From Microbacterium ginsengisoli (GTDB lineage: Bacteria > Actinomycetota > Actinomycetes > Actinomycetales > Microbacteriaceae), in NCBI RefSeq assembly GCF_000956535.1, contig NZ_JYIY01000080.1, positions 1 to 64,000 of the forward strand: a stretch of 64,000 bases of DNA, in the 5' to 3' direction. The stretch's first letter is position 1; every line of letters starts with the position of its first letter. Below the pieces are notes generated by a model that was not told where the DNA came from, did not search any database, and saw only the letters and a list, made by a program, of their open reading frames with translations. Below, in pieces: positions 41,445-52,283 of this stretch. Made by a program: the position numbers and the translations under genes.

Positions 41445-42359
41445 TCACACGCCGATCGTGAGGGCCGCGGTGTAGCCCGCGGCGACGTCGCCCGACATGG
41501 TCGCGATCTGGTGGATGCCGCCGTCGTCGCCGAACACGTTGTCGCTCTTCAGAGAGACCTGCGACGCGTTGCGCACGCTCTGCTCGTAGCCGCTCGTCGC
41601 GTAGACGACCGCGTTGGTCTCCTCGGGCAGCGCGATCTGAGACGTCTTCACGATCGGTCCTGAGGCGACCGCGGTCGCGACGTCGTCGTAGACCTCGAAG
41701 TGGATGTGCGGCCACCGACCCGAGTAGCACGCCGGGTAGATGGAGGTGAAGGAGACCGTGCCGGCGGCATCCGTCTCCTGCACCCCGCGCAGATAGTTCT
41801 CGTCGGTGATGCCCCGGCTGTACAGGGAGTAGTTGCCGTCGCGGTCGCAGTGCCAGAGATAGACGCCCTTGCCGGAGAGCGCAGCGCCCGTGTCGGCGTC
41901 CCGCACGGTGAGACGGATCGTGAGCGGCACGCCGTCGGCGACCGTCGTCGACGACCCGAAGCTCGCCCGGATGTCGCTGCGCACGATGCCGGAGGCCGTC
42001 AGTACGTCGATGCCGTTCGAGCCATCGGCGGGATACGGGCCCGCCGTCTCGTCGGGAACCTCGTCGAGGGAGCCGGATGCCGCGGCATCCGTCGTCGCCG
42101 ATGCCGTCGCCTGCGGGGTGGCGGTCGTCGACGACGCGGCGCCCGACGACGAGGCCGACTGGATGCCGCACGCCGTCAGCAGCGACGTCATCGCGAGGCC
42201 GCCGAAGATGCCGAGCGCGCGCCGTCGGTCGACGAGGGTGCGGATGTCGTAGACGAGGCCGCGGTGGTCCTCGTCGATGGGAGCGCCGTCGGCGTCGAGC
42301 CAGCGGTCGGGATCGGCGGTGCGGGCAGAGATGTCGGCGTCGGGGGTGCGGTCGGCCAC
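41445..42359 (-). CDS. Lipoprotein intradiol ring-cleavage dioxygenase
   Basis: A 304-aa protein. After ~45 hydrophilic residues it has RRR-ALGIFGGLAMTSLLTAC, a twin-arginine-like signal with a lipobox, so the enzyme is probably exported (perhaps folded) and lipid-anchored. A Ser/Thr/Ala linker follows, then the intradiol dioxygenase domain: iron ligands are likely Tyr in GNYSLYSRG and the SGRWPHIHFEVY block (Tyr nearby, two His). It would cleave catechol-type rings outside the cell. The long N-terminal extension before the signal is unusual. Confidence 0.88.
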   Translation of the reverse strand: MADRTPDADISARTADPDRWLDADGAPIDEDHRGLVYDIRTLVDRRRALGIFGGLAMTSLLTACGIQSASSSGAASSTTATPQATASATTDAAASGSLDEVPDETAGPYPADGSNGIDVLTASGIVRSDIRASFGSSTTVADGVPLTIRLTVRDADTGAALSGKGVYLWHCDRDGNYSLYSRGITDENYLRGVQETDAAGTVSFTSIYPACYSGRWPHIHFEVYDDVATAVASGPIVKTSQIALPEETNAVVYATSGYEQSVRNASQVSLKSDNVFGDDGGIHQIATMSGDVAAGYTAALTIGV

Positions 42360-42447
42360 GGGGCATCCTCTCGTCGGGGGTGATGCCCCCAGTGGAACCG
42401 ACGCCGGTTGGTCGCGCCTACGTGGATGCTGTGTGTCGTCTATGCGC

Positions 42448-43680
42448 TCAGGTGATGATCGCGTTCGGCTCGGTGTCGGGCAGCGGGCTCGGATCGCGGT
42501 GCCTCAGATCGGGGAACGCCCGCACGAACACCGCCGCCACGATCGCGCCGAGGAGCGCGAACGCACCGGCCGCGGCGTAGGCGCCCACCGCGCCGGTGCC
42601 GTCGATCAGGAAGCCGGCGATGGCGGAGCCCGCGGCGCCGCCGATGAGCTGCCCCGTGCCGATCCAGCCGTACGCCTCGGCCGTGTCGCTGAACTTCACG
42701 CTCGCAGAGGTCATCGCGAACAGCACCGCGAGGGCGGGCGCGATGCCGATGCCCGCGATGAACAGCGTCGCGCTCGTGCCGACGGGGGAGAGGATCGGGT
42801 CGCCGCTGAACAGGGCGAAGGCGATGACCGTGAGCACGAGACCGGTCGCCACGACCGTGAGGCGCCGCGCCATCGCCCACGGCGCCATCGGAGCGTGGCC
42901 GAGGGAGAGACCGCCCGCGAGGCTGCCGATCGAGAACACGGCGAGCACGATGCCCGCCTCGAACCCGCCGTGGCCGTAGGAGGCGACGACGCTCGCCTCG
43001 ACCGCCGCGCACGCACCGATCAGCAGGAACCCGATCACCGTCGCGAGCAGCACCGTCGGACGCGCGAGCACCTTGCCGAACCGGCGCTTGCTGCGCGGGA
43101 TGCGCACGCGCCCGACTTCGGGCGACAGGATGAACCACGATCCGCCGCCGACGAGGATCACGACGATCAGCAGCAGCGCGGGCACGGTGCCGAGCTGCGT
43201 CGCCACGAGGGTGATCGCCACCGGGGCGACGATCCAGATGATCTCCTGCAGCGACGCGTCGAGCGAGTAGAGCGGGGTGAGCTGACGTGAGGTCACGAGC
43301 TTCGGATAGATCGTGCGGGCGGCCGACTGGATCGGCGGCGTCGACAGACCCGTGATGAGACCGAGGGCGACATAGGCGGGCAGCACCATCTCGCCGAGCG
43401 CGATGACCGTGAGACAGATCGCGCAGATCGTCATGGTGAGGGTCAGGACCTTGCGCATGCCCCACATGCCCATCCAGCGGCTCGTCACCGGACCCGACAC
43501 CGCCTGACCGATGGATGTCGCGGCCAGCACGAGGCCCGCGGCGCCGTAGGAGCCGGTCACGTGTTCGATGTGCAGGAGGATCGCGAGGCTCGTCATGCCG
43601 TTCGGGAACCGCGCCGTCAGCTGCGCGGCGATGATGCGGATCACGCCCGGAGTGCGCACCAGTTCCCGATATCCCGCCAC
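42448..43680 (-). CDS. Major facilitator superfamily transporter
   Basis: A 410-aa transporter with 12 predicted helices. The family loop motif between helices 2 and 3 appears as GPVTSRWMGMWGMRK, and the central loop carries the basic GRVRIPRSKRRFGKVLAR stretch. The proton/drug antiporter type is likely, but the substrate is unknown. The GTG start at 43680 lies six bases after TAGCGT and close to GGAGGG. It is monocistronic and divergent from the nrd control region. Confidence 0.92.
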   Translation of the reverse strand: MAGYRELVRTPGVIRIIAAQLTARFPNGMTSLAILLHIEHVTGSYGAAGLVLAATSIGQAVSGPVTSRWMGMWGMRKVLTLTMTICAICLTVIALGEMVLPAYVALGLITGLSTPPIQSAARTIYPKLVTSRQLTPLYSLDASLQEIIWIVAPVAITLVATQLGTVPALLLIVVILVGGGSWFILSPEVGRVRIPRSKRRFGKVLARPTVLLATVIGFLLIGACAAVEASVVASYGHGGFEAGIVLAVFSIGSLAGGLSLGHAPMAPWAMARRLTVVATGLVLTVIAFALFSGDPILSPVGTSATLFIAGIGIAPALAVLFAMTSASVKFSDTAEAYGWIGTGQLIGGAAGSAIAGFLIDGTGAVGAYAAAGAFALLGAIVAAVFVRAFPDLRHRDPSPLPDTEPNAIIT

Positions 43681-43780
43681 CCCTCCACGCTATCGCCCGC
43701 GGCAGACGTTCTCGGCGCCCCGGGTGGCCGCCGCCGGGGCGGTGTGCTCCGCCGTGGAGGGTGTGCCGGGCGCGATGCGC

Positions 43781-43801
43781 GACACGCCGACACGGCGTGT
43801 C
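43781..43801. repeat. Perfect inverted repeat GACACGCCG-ACA-CGGCGTGTC
   Basis: Nine-base arms are perfectly complementary across a three-base centre. It lies 295 bases upstream of nrdH and about 100 bases from the MFS start. It could be an operator or a small hairpin; there is no T-run. Confidence 0.5.
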
Positions 43802-43843
43802 GGATCCATCCCCAGTGTCGGAGGTGCCGTCTACGGTCGTCGC

Positions 43844-43940
43844 TGTGGACAGTCGGCGTTCACAGCCTGCTGATGCCCGGAATTCAGCGGTTCTTCAGGG
43901 TCTGGACACCTCGTCGGCCTGTGGATGAATCGGTGGACAA
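43844..43940. promoter_or_regulatory. Cluster of DnaA-box-like 9-mers
   Basis: On the minus strand the sequences CTGTCCACA (43852-43844), TCATCCACA (43928-43920) and TTGTCCACC (43940-43932) each differ by one or two bases from the DnaA consensus TTATCCACA/TTGTCCACA. The last two are 12 bases apart. They lie 60-160 bases upstream of the proposed nrd promoter. In E. coli DnaA binds upstream of nrdAB, so a similar link is possible. Confidence 0.45.
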
Positions 43941-43986
43941 CCTGTGATCGGAGTGGGGAGTGCGGTGGAAAATCACACGGTTGTAA

Positions 43987-44034
43987 CTACTACCCCTTGT
44001 GGTTGACCCCAATGTCGGCACCCATATGTAGTAT
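43987..44034 (+). promoter_or_regulatory. nrdHIEF promoter with NrdR-box-like sites
   Basis: A -35 TTGACC (44003-44008) and a -10 TATGTA (44025-44030) are 16 bases apart. Two 16-base sequences, CTACTACCCCTTGTGG (43987-44002) and CACCCATATGTAGTAT (44019-44034), each match the NrdR box ACACWATATATWGTGT at about 10 positions and start 32 bases apart, the usual three-turn spacing of NrdR box pairs. The second overlaps the -10. Repression by ATP/dATP-bound NrdR is inferred. Confidence 0.4.
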
Positions 44035-44095
44035 TGAGGTCCCGGCGCCGGTGGGTGCTGGATTACTGGGGATTTGAGGGGAGAACAGGGTTCAC

Positions 44096-44329
44096 ATGGC
44101 CATCACCGTTTACACGAAGCCGTCGTGCGTGCAGTGCACCGCGACCTACCGCGCGCTGGACTCGAAGGGCATCGCCTACGAGGTTCACGACCTCTCGCAG
44201 GACCCGGAGGCGCTCGAGCAGGTCAAGGCGCTCGGCTACCTCCAGGCTCCCGTCGTCGTCACCGACGAGGGCCACTGGTCGGGCTTCCGTCCCGACAAGA
44301 TCGACGAGCTCGCGTCCCGCCTGGCGTGA
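44096..44329 (+). CDS. nrdH: Glutaredoxin-like NrdH
   Basis: A 77-aa redoxin that donates electrons to the class Ib ribonucleotide reductase. The active site is CVQC in KPSCVQCTATYRALD; the WSGFRPDKIDEL segment near the end distinguishes NrdH from glutaredoxins and allows reduction by thioredoxin reductase. GGGAGAA precedes the ATG. It opens the four-gene nrdHIEF operon. Confidence 0.97.
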   Translation: MAITVYTKPSCVQCTATYRALDSKGIAYEVHDLSQDPEALEQVKALGYLQAPVVVTDEGHWSGFRPDKIDELASRLA

Positions 44330-44332
44330 GTC

Positions 44333-44781
44333 ATGGCGACCGCGACGCTCCATGGCAGCAGCGCGGTAGCCGCCGCGGATGACACCGCGCCCCTGCTCGT
44401 CTACTTCTCGAGCGTGTCCGGCAACACGGCGCGTTTCATCGAGAAGCTCGGCAGGCGGTCCGTCCGCATCCCCCTGAGAGCAGGCGAGCCGACGCCCCGC
44501 GTCGATGAGCCTTTCGTCCTGGTCACCCCCACCTACGGGGGAGGCCAGGGCCGGGGCGAGGAACACGGCGCCGTTCCGAAGCAGGTCATCCGCTTCCTGA
44601 ACGACGCCCACAACCGCTCCTACATCCGCGGAGTCATCTCCGCGGGCAACACCAACTTCGGCGAGTCGTTCTGCCTCGCCGGCGAGATCATCAGCCGCAA
44701 GTGCCACGTGCCGCACCTGTATCGGCTGGAGCTTTTCGGCACGCCAGAAGACGTCGAGCGCATCAGCGAAGGACTGGAACG

Positions 44782-44800
<19 letters not shown>
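44333..44800 (+). CDS. nrdI: Class Ib RNR flavodoxin NrdI
   Basis: A 155-aa flavodoxin-like protein needed to assemble the dimanganese-tyrosyl radical of NrdF. The FMN phosphate loop is [16 protein letters not shown], the flavin-contact glycine loop is [11 protein letters not shown], and the family block [16 protein letters not shown] follows. The first ~18 residues are a nonconserved extension. It starts three bases after nrdH and its 3' end overlaps nrdE by 19 bases. Confidence 0.96.
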
Positions 44801-47947
<3,147 letters not shown>

Positions 47948-47959
47948 TCCCGTCCGAAC

Positions 47960-48000
47960 GGCGAGGGCCCCGCGAGTGTGACACTCGTGGGGCCCTCGCC
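47960..48000 (+). terminator. nrd operon terminator
   Basis: GGCGAGGGCCCCGCGAGTG and its inverted copy CACTCGTGGGGCCCTCGCC form a 19-base stem with one mismatch and a three-base loop, starting 12 bases after the nrdF stop. The neighbouring lipoprotein gene converges from the right, so it may work in both directions. Confidence 0.8.
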
Positions 48001-48014
48001 GTCGGCGGAGGCAC

Positions 48015-48494
48015 TCAGGATGACGCCTTCGCGACCACGTAATTCGCCACGAACGCTCCGCTCGTCGAGGGGTCCGGCCCCCACGTGATCACGACGCTCC
48101 ACTGCGATGAGGCGAGGTGCTGCACGTGATTGCCGTCGGAGGAGAAGTCGCCGTCGAGTGAGTAGCCGGCGGACTTCAGCTTGTCTACGGCGCTGGTGAT
48201 CGCGGCTTCGCTCGACGTCTGCACGATGATCGAGTAGCCGCCGTTGACGGAGACCGAGGTCGTGATCGTGCCCTCGGGTGCGGGGATGTCGCTCGGCCAC
48301 CCGGAGGGCAGAGAGCCGCTGGTGGAGACGTTGACGCCCGCATCGGCGGCGGCGGATGCGGCGGCGCTGGCGACTCCCGCAGCCTGGCTGGCGACGGCGG
48401 CTCCCTGCTGGACGAGCGCGGACACCTGTCCGCAGCCGGCGAGGGCGAACGCCACGGCGACGGTGGCGGGGAGGACGAGATAACGGGGTGACAT
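48015..48494 (-). CDS. Hypothetical lipoprotein
   Basis: A 159-aa exported protein. The signal peptide ends in the lipobox AFALAGC. The region after it (residues ~25-55) is rich in Ala/Ser and probably a linker. The domain that follows has strands with SVSVNGGYSIIVQTSSE and HVQHLASSQWSVVITWG and the segment SGWPSDIPAPEG. No family is recognised. It converges on the nrd operon terminator and is divergent from the MarR gene at 48638. Confidence 0.8.
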   Translation of the reverse strand: MSPRYLVLPATVAVAFALAGCGQVSALVQQGAAVASQAAGVASAAASAAADAGVNVSTSGSLPSGWPSDIPAPEGTITTSVSVNGGYSIIVQTSSEAAITSAVDKLKSAGYSLDGDFSSDGNHVQHLASSQWSVVITWGPDPSTSGAFVANYVVAKASS

Positions 48495-48637
48495 CGGGAC
48501 TCCTCATGCGTGTGGTGACGGGGGTGACGAGGCCGAGTGTTCCATGGGTGCACGGATCGCGCATGGGGAGAGTGGCGACTTCCGTCTGCCCGCGGGGCAC
48601 CGTGCCACGGGCCGTGGGCCGGTCTAGCATGGCTGTC

Positions 48638-49066
48638 ATGTCTGAACGCCCCCCCTTCAGCCCGGTGATCTCCCTGTTGACGATGTCGTCGATCTGGGAC
48701 GGGCAGCTCGGCGCGGCGCTGAAGGACCTGGGTCTCACCACGCGGAAGTACGGTCTGCTGGCGCACATCCGGGCGACGCCGGGCATCTCGTTCAGTGAGC
48801 TGGCCCGCCGCTCCCAGATCACGGTGCAGACCGCCCACACTGCCGTCCGCGCGCTCGCCGATGACGGCATGGTCGCCGACGGCACGGCTCATGCCGGCTC
48901 GGCGTCCGATCTGCGCGTCACGGAGAAGGGCGACGCGGCCCTCGATGAGGCCGATGCCCGCCTCGCCCGCCTCGACCGCGACTTCGCGGCGGCGTTGCCG
49001 GCGTTGACGGACGCGCTGCAGGGGCTGCACGAGGAGCCGTTCGCAGGGATCCTTCAGGGTTCCTGA
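48638..49066 (+). CDS. MarR-family transcriptional regulator
   Basis: A 142-aa winged-helix protein: dimerisation helix (SLLTMSSIWDGQLGAALKDLG), recognition region SFSELARRSQITVQTAHTAV (starting at ISFSEL), and the wing with DLRVTEKGDAALDE. The start at 48638 lies seven bases after TAGCAT, so the mRNA should be leaderless; an ATG three codons earlier overlaps the -10. Two CTGAAG-type inverted repeats sit at its 3' end, before the DUF3817 gene, and could be its operators. Confidence 0.88.
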   Translation: MSERPPFSPVISLLTMSSIWDGQLGAALKDLGLTTRKYGLLAHIRATPGISFSELARRSQITVQTAHTAVRALADDGMVADGTAHAGSASDLRVTEKGDAALDEADARLARLDRDFAAALPALTDALQGLHEEPFAGILQGS

Positions 49067-49088
49067 AGCCCTTCAGATAGACTGAAGG
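49052..49088. promoter_or_regulatory. Paired CTGAAG inverted repeats upstream of the DUF3817 gene
   Basis: CTTCAGG-GTT-CCTGAAG (49052-49068) overlaps the last codons of the MarR gene, and CCTTCAG-ATAGA-CTGAAGG (49070-49088) follows two bases later; both have perfect 7-base arms. The second contains TAGACT, a possible -10. They could be operators, probably for the adjacent MarR protein, or an attenuator hairpin. Confidence 0.55.
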
Positions 49089-49130
49089 ATGTCGCGGGAG
49101 CCGCGGCATCCGATCTCTGCTGGAGGACCC

Positions 49131-49595
49131 GTGTTCCGCACCCCGTCCGCACTGTTCCGCGTGCTCGCGATCGCCGAGGCGATCACCTGGACGCTTCTGA
49201 TCACCGCCCTGATCGTGCGGGCGACCACGGGGGTCGCGATCGCGGTGACGGTCGCCGGCGGCGTGCACGGCTTCGTCTTCCTGGCGTATGGCGCGACCGC
49301 CGTTCTCGTCGCGAAGAATCAGCGCTGGCATCCGCTGCGTGCCGTCGTGGCGATCGGGAGCGCGGTGATCCCCTACGCGACCATCCCGGCGGAGATCTGG
49401 CTGCACCGCACCGGCGCGCTCGCGGGGGACTGGCGGCTGCACGCGGGGAGCGACCCGCGCGACGAGCGGTGGCACGACCGCCTCATGCGTGCGATGCTTC
49501 GTCGCCCCGGACTTCTTGCGGCTCTGCTCGTGGTGGCGGTCGTCGTCATCTTCACGGGGCTGCTGATCGTCGGCCCGCCCGGCGGAAAGGCCTGA
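49131..49595 (+). CDS. DUF3817 membrane protein
   Basis: A 154-aa protein with about four helices. It carries the DUF3817 start (LFRVLAIAEAITWTLLI) and a conserved GGVHGFVFLAYGATA segment; a basic cytoplasmic loop (DERWHDRLMRAMLRRPG) precedes the last helix. The GTG at 49131 fits the family start and has GGAGG four bases upstream; the ATG at 49089 would add a hydrophilic extension lacking in relatives. Function unknown. It may be controlled by the MarR protein encoded just upstream. Confidence 0.8.
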   Translation: MFRTPSALFRVLAIAEAITWTLLITALIVRATTGVAIAVTVAGGVHGFVFLAYGATAVLVAKNQRWHPLRAVVAIGSAVIPYATIPAEIWLHRTGALAGDWRLHAGSDPRDERWHDRLMRAMLRRPGLLAALLVVAVVVIFTGLLIVGPPGGKA

Positions 49596-49676
49596 GTCGG
49601 GCGGAGCGCCTGAGCCGGGCGAGCCGGCGGCGCGTCGGGCGGAGCGCCTGAGCCGGCCGGAAGACCCGCGCTGGGC

Positions 49677-49829
49677 CTACTTGGCGCGGGCGTGGATCGG
49701 GAGTGCGATCGCTGCCGACACCAGCAGGATGCCACCGAAGAAGATGATGGCCTGCAGGCCCGGCACCGCGAACGCGATACCGAAGCAGAACATGCCGAGC
49801 AGGAACAGCAGCAGCGCCACGATGAACAT
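49677..49829 (-). CDS. Small membrane protein (50 aa)
   Basis: A 50-aa peptide with two hydrophobic helices (FIVALLLFLLGMFCFGIAFA, then AIIFFGGILLVSAAIALP) and a basic end (HARAK). GGAGATCC precedes the ATG, a good ribosome site. No family is recognised, but composition and site argue that it is made. It lies between the DUF3817 gene (convergent) and the LLM oxidoreductase (divergent). Confidence 0.65.
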   Translation of the reverse strand: MFIVALLLFLLGMFCFGIAFAVPGLQAIIFFGGILLVSAAIALPIHARAK

Positions 49830-49913
49830 GGATCTCCTTCGGGGGGATGGGACTTCCGACAGGATATCGGGCGCACGGCCCGCGCGGTGACCGTCGTGAG
49901 GCAAGCTTCCCCC

Positions 49914-50702
49914 ATGACGACTCGACACGGAGACCTCTCCCTGGGCGTCGCAGGTGCCCTTGGCGCTGCGCACATCGCGGACATCGCGGTGCGCGCGGAA
50001 GCCGCCGGCTTCGCGCGCCTCTGGGTGAACGACACCCCCGGCGGCGACGCGCTGGCGGGCCTGGCTGCCGCCGCCGAGCGCACGAGCAGCATCGGGCTCG
50101 CGACCGGCGTCGTGCCCATCGACCGGGTTCCCGCTCGCGGCCTTGCCGAGCGGGCGACGCAGATCGCCGGTGCCTCCGGCCGCCTCACGGTGGGGATCGG
50201 CTCGGGACGCCTGCGCGAGGGTGCGCTCGCGCAGGTCGCCGCGGCGATCGGCGAGTTGCGCGAAGCCGGGGTGCCCGTGCTCGTCGGCGCGCTGGGACCA
50301 CGGATGCGGCGGCTCGCCGTGACCGCCTCCGACGGCGTGCTGCTCAACTGGCTCACGCCACGAGCCGCGGCGGATCAGACCGCTGCGCTGCACGAGATCG
50401 CGCCCGACGCGCGCGTCGCGCTCTACGTGCGGTGGGCGCTCGAGCCGGCCGCCCGAGCCCGGCTCGACGACGAGGCATCCCGGTACGACCAGGCGCCGGG
50501 ATACGCCGAGAACTTCGCCCGGCTCGGGTTCCGCGCCCACGACACCGTCCTCGCACCCGACTCGGCCGATGCGCCGGGGCGGGTGAGGGCCTATCGCGAG
50601 GCGCTGGACGAGGTGGTGCTGCGTGCGATCACCCCGACCGACGCTCCCCATGAGTTCGCGGCGCTCATCGATCGCGCGGGGCGATGGCTGGCAGACGCGT
50701 GA
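49914..50702 (+). CDS. LLM-class flavin-dependent oxidoreductase
   Basis: A 262-aa TIM-barrel protein of the luciferase-like monooxygenase group, shorter than usual (~300-350 aa). It shows the strand order DLSLGVAGALGAAHIADIAV, then LWVNDTPGGDAL, IGLATGVVPIDR, RLTVGIGSGR and DGVLLNWLTPRAA, which surround the FMN or F420 site. Such proteins oxidise aldehydes, alkanesulfonates or F420-linked substrates; the cofactor cannot be fixed from this sequence. It converges on the MHS transporter gene. Confidence 0.85.
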   Translation: MTTRHGDLSLGVAGALGAAHIADIAVRAEAAGFARLWVNDTPGGDALAGLAAAAERTSSIGLATGVVPIDRVPARGLAERATQIAGASGRLTVGIGSGRLREGALAQVAAAIGELREAGVPVLVGALGPRMRRLAVTASDGVLLNWLTPRAAADQTAALHEIAPDARVALYVRWALEPAARARLDDEASRYDQAPGYAENFARLGFRAHDTVLAPDSADAPGRVRAYREALDEVVLRAITPTDAPHEFAALIDRAGRWLADA

Positions 50703-50747
50703 CGGGGTGAGGGGGCGGATGCCGCGGCATCCGCCCCCTCACCCCGT
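50702..50747. terminator. Perfect 46-base palindromic terminator
   Basis: A 23-base arm (ACGGGGTGAGGGGGCGGATG plus CCG) is directly followed by its exact inverse, giving a 46-base palindrome with no unpaired bases beyond the turn. It starts at the last base of the LLM stop codon and ends three bases before the convergent MHS gene's stop. A bidirectional terminator is clear. Confidence 0.85.
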
Positions 50748-50749
50748 TC

Positions 50750-52117
50750 TCAGACCCGCGCGCCCGCCGCGGGTGCCGCCGCCCGCCGTGCAGCGTCGAT
50801 GCGGTCGAGCTCGTGGAGCGAGGTGCCGCGGGTCTCGCGCATCGTGAGCACGGTCACGAGCGTCACGATCGCGGCGATACCGAGGTAGATCGCCACCGGC
50901 AGGGGCGAGCCGAACGACGTCAGCAGCGCGGTCGCGATGATCGGTGCGAGCGACCCGGCGACGATCGAGGTGACCTGGTAGCCGAGCGACACCCCCGAGT
51001 AGCGCATGCGCGTGGGGAAGAGCTCCGCCATGATCGCGGGCTGCGGGGCGTACATGAACGAGTGGATGACGAGACCGAGGCAGATCGCGAGCACGATAAC
51101 GAACGGGTCGCGCGTGTCGAACATCGGGAACGCGATGAATCCCCACGCGATCGCGAACACGGCGCCGATCGCGTAGACGGGCTTGCGGCCGATGCGATCC
51201 GACAGTCCTCCCACGATCGGGATGACGATCGTGTGCACGATGTGGGCGACGACCAGCAGGGTGAGGATCTCGGCCGTGTCCATGCCGAGCGCCACCTTGA
51301 GGTAGGTGATCGAGAAGGTCACGACGAGGTAGTACATGATGTTCTCCGCGAAGCGCAGGCCCATCGCGGTCAGGACGCCACGGGGGTACCGACGCAGCAC
51401 CTCGAACACGCCGTACCGCGTGTCATCGGCCGCTGCCGCCTCACGCGCCTGCACGAAGATGGGAGCGTCGTCGACGCGGGTGCGCACGTAGTACCCGATC
51501 GCGACGATCACGACCGACAGCCAGAACGAGACGCGCCAGCCCCAGCTGAGGAACGCCTCGGGCGTGAGCGTGCGGCTGAGCACCAGCAGCACGATCGTGG
51601 CGAGCAGATTGCCGATCGGCACGGCCGCCTGGGGGAACGACGCCCAGAAGCCGCGGCGACGGTCGGGGGAGTGCTCGGCGACGAGCAGCACGCCGCCGCC
51701 CCATTCGCCGCCGACGGCGAAGCCCTGCAGGAATCGCAGGATCACCAGCAGCGCGGGAGCGAGGTAGCCGACCTGCTCGAAGGTGGGGAGGCATCCCATC
51801 AGGAACGTCGTGACGCCGACGAGGATGATCGCGAGCTGCAGCAGCTTCTTGCGGCCGTACTTGTCGCCGAAGTGTCCGAAGACGATGCCGCCGAGAGGGC
51901 GGGCGATGAAGCCGATCGCGTAGGTCACGAAGGCGGAGATGATGCCCGCGTACGGGTCGTTCGACGGCGGGAACATGACGACGTTGAACACGATCGTCGC
52001 GGCGGTGGCGTAAAGGAAGAACTCGTACCACTCGGCGACGGTGCCCGCCATCGATGCGGTGACGACCTTGCGTAGACCGCTGGTCTTCGGTTCTGCGGGG
52101 GATGCGGCAGATGCCAT
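50750..52117 (-). CDS. MHS-family metabolite:proton symporter (MFS)
   Basis: A 455-aa transporter of the metabolite:H+ symporter group (ProP/KgtP/ShiA relatives) with 12 helices. The family start is TASMAGTVAEWYEFFLYATA, the loop-2/3 motif is GHFGDKYGRKKLL and the repeated motif is GGLSDRIGRKP; RFLQGFAVGGEWGG is also typical. The substrate is probably an organic acid or betaine. AAGGAGG precedes the ATG. A palindromic operator covers the spacer of the proposed promoter upstream. Confidence 0.92.
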   Translation of the reverse strand: MASAASPAEPKTSGLRKVVTASMAGTVAEWYEFFLYATAATIVFNVVMFPPSNDPYAGIISAFVTYAIGFIARPLGGIVFGHFGDKYGRKKLLQLAIILVGVTTFLMGCLPTFEQVGYLAPALLVILRFLQGFAVGGEWGGGVLLVAEHSPDRRRGFWASFPQAAVPIGNLLATIVLLVLSRTLTPEAFLSWGWRVSFWLSVVIVAIGYYVRTRVDDAPIFVQAREAAAADDTRYGVFEVLRRYPRGVLTAMGLRFAENIMYYLVVTFSITYLKVALGMDTAEILTLLVVAHIVHTIVIPIVGGLSDRIGRKPVYAIGAVFAIAWGFIAFPMFDTRDPFVIVLAICLGLVIHSFMYAPQPAIMAELFPTRMRYSGVSLGYQVTSIVAGSLAPIIATALLTSFGSPLPVAIYLGIAAIVTLVTVLTMRETRGTSLHELDRIDAARRAAAPAAGARV

Positions 52118-52165
52118 GCGCTGATACCTCCTTGTAGGCGCAGGTGCGACGGATGTCGCGGCCCG

Positions 52166-52195
52166 AAGTTACCTGAAAGTCAATTCAGGTTTGAA
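52166..52195 (-). promoter_or_regulatory. MHS transporter promoter and operator
   Basis: Read leftward, TTCAAA (52195-52190) and TAACTT (52171-52166) are separated by 18 bases. The palindrome ACCTGAA-AGTCAA-TTCAGGT (52171-52190) has perfect 7-base arms and exactly spans the spacer. A repressor binding here would block polymerase. No regulator gene is adjacent; the half-site recalls the CTGAAG repeats at 49052-49088. Confidence 0.55.
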
Positions 52196-52283
52196 GACCG
52201 GATGCCGCGTGTCGCCGTCCCCTGGATGAGAGTTCTCTCATCGACCCCTCGACATCGGCCGCTCGCCGCAGTGGAATGGGGTC

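Larger units (their letters stand above)
43681..44095. other. Gene-free control region upstream of nrdHIEF
   Basis: 415 bases without a credible reading frame; apparent frames have poor codon use. The part after about 43800 is less GC-rich than neighbouring genes. It holds a 9-base inverted repeat, three DnaA-box-like sequences, a candidate promoter and two NrdR-box-like sites, each listed separately. The leaderless MFS promoter occupies its left edge. Confidence 0.7.

Noticed and set aside
43561..43947. A 128-codon frame entering the nrd control region
   Set aside because: It starts inside the MFS gene on the opposite strand, is Arg/Cys-rich, and crosses the DnaA-box-like sites; there is no sign of coding selection.
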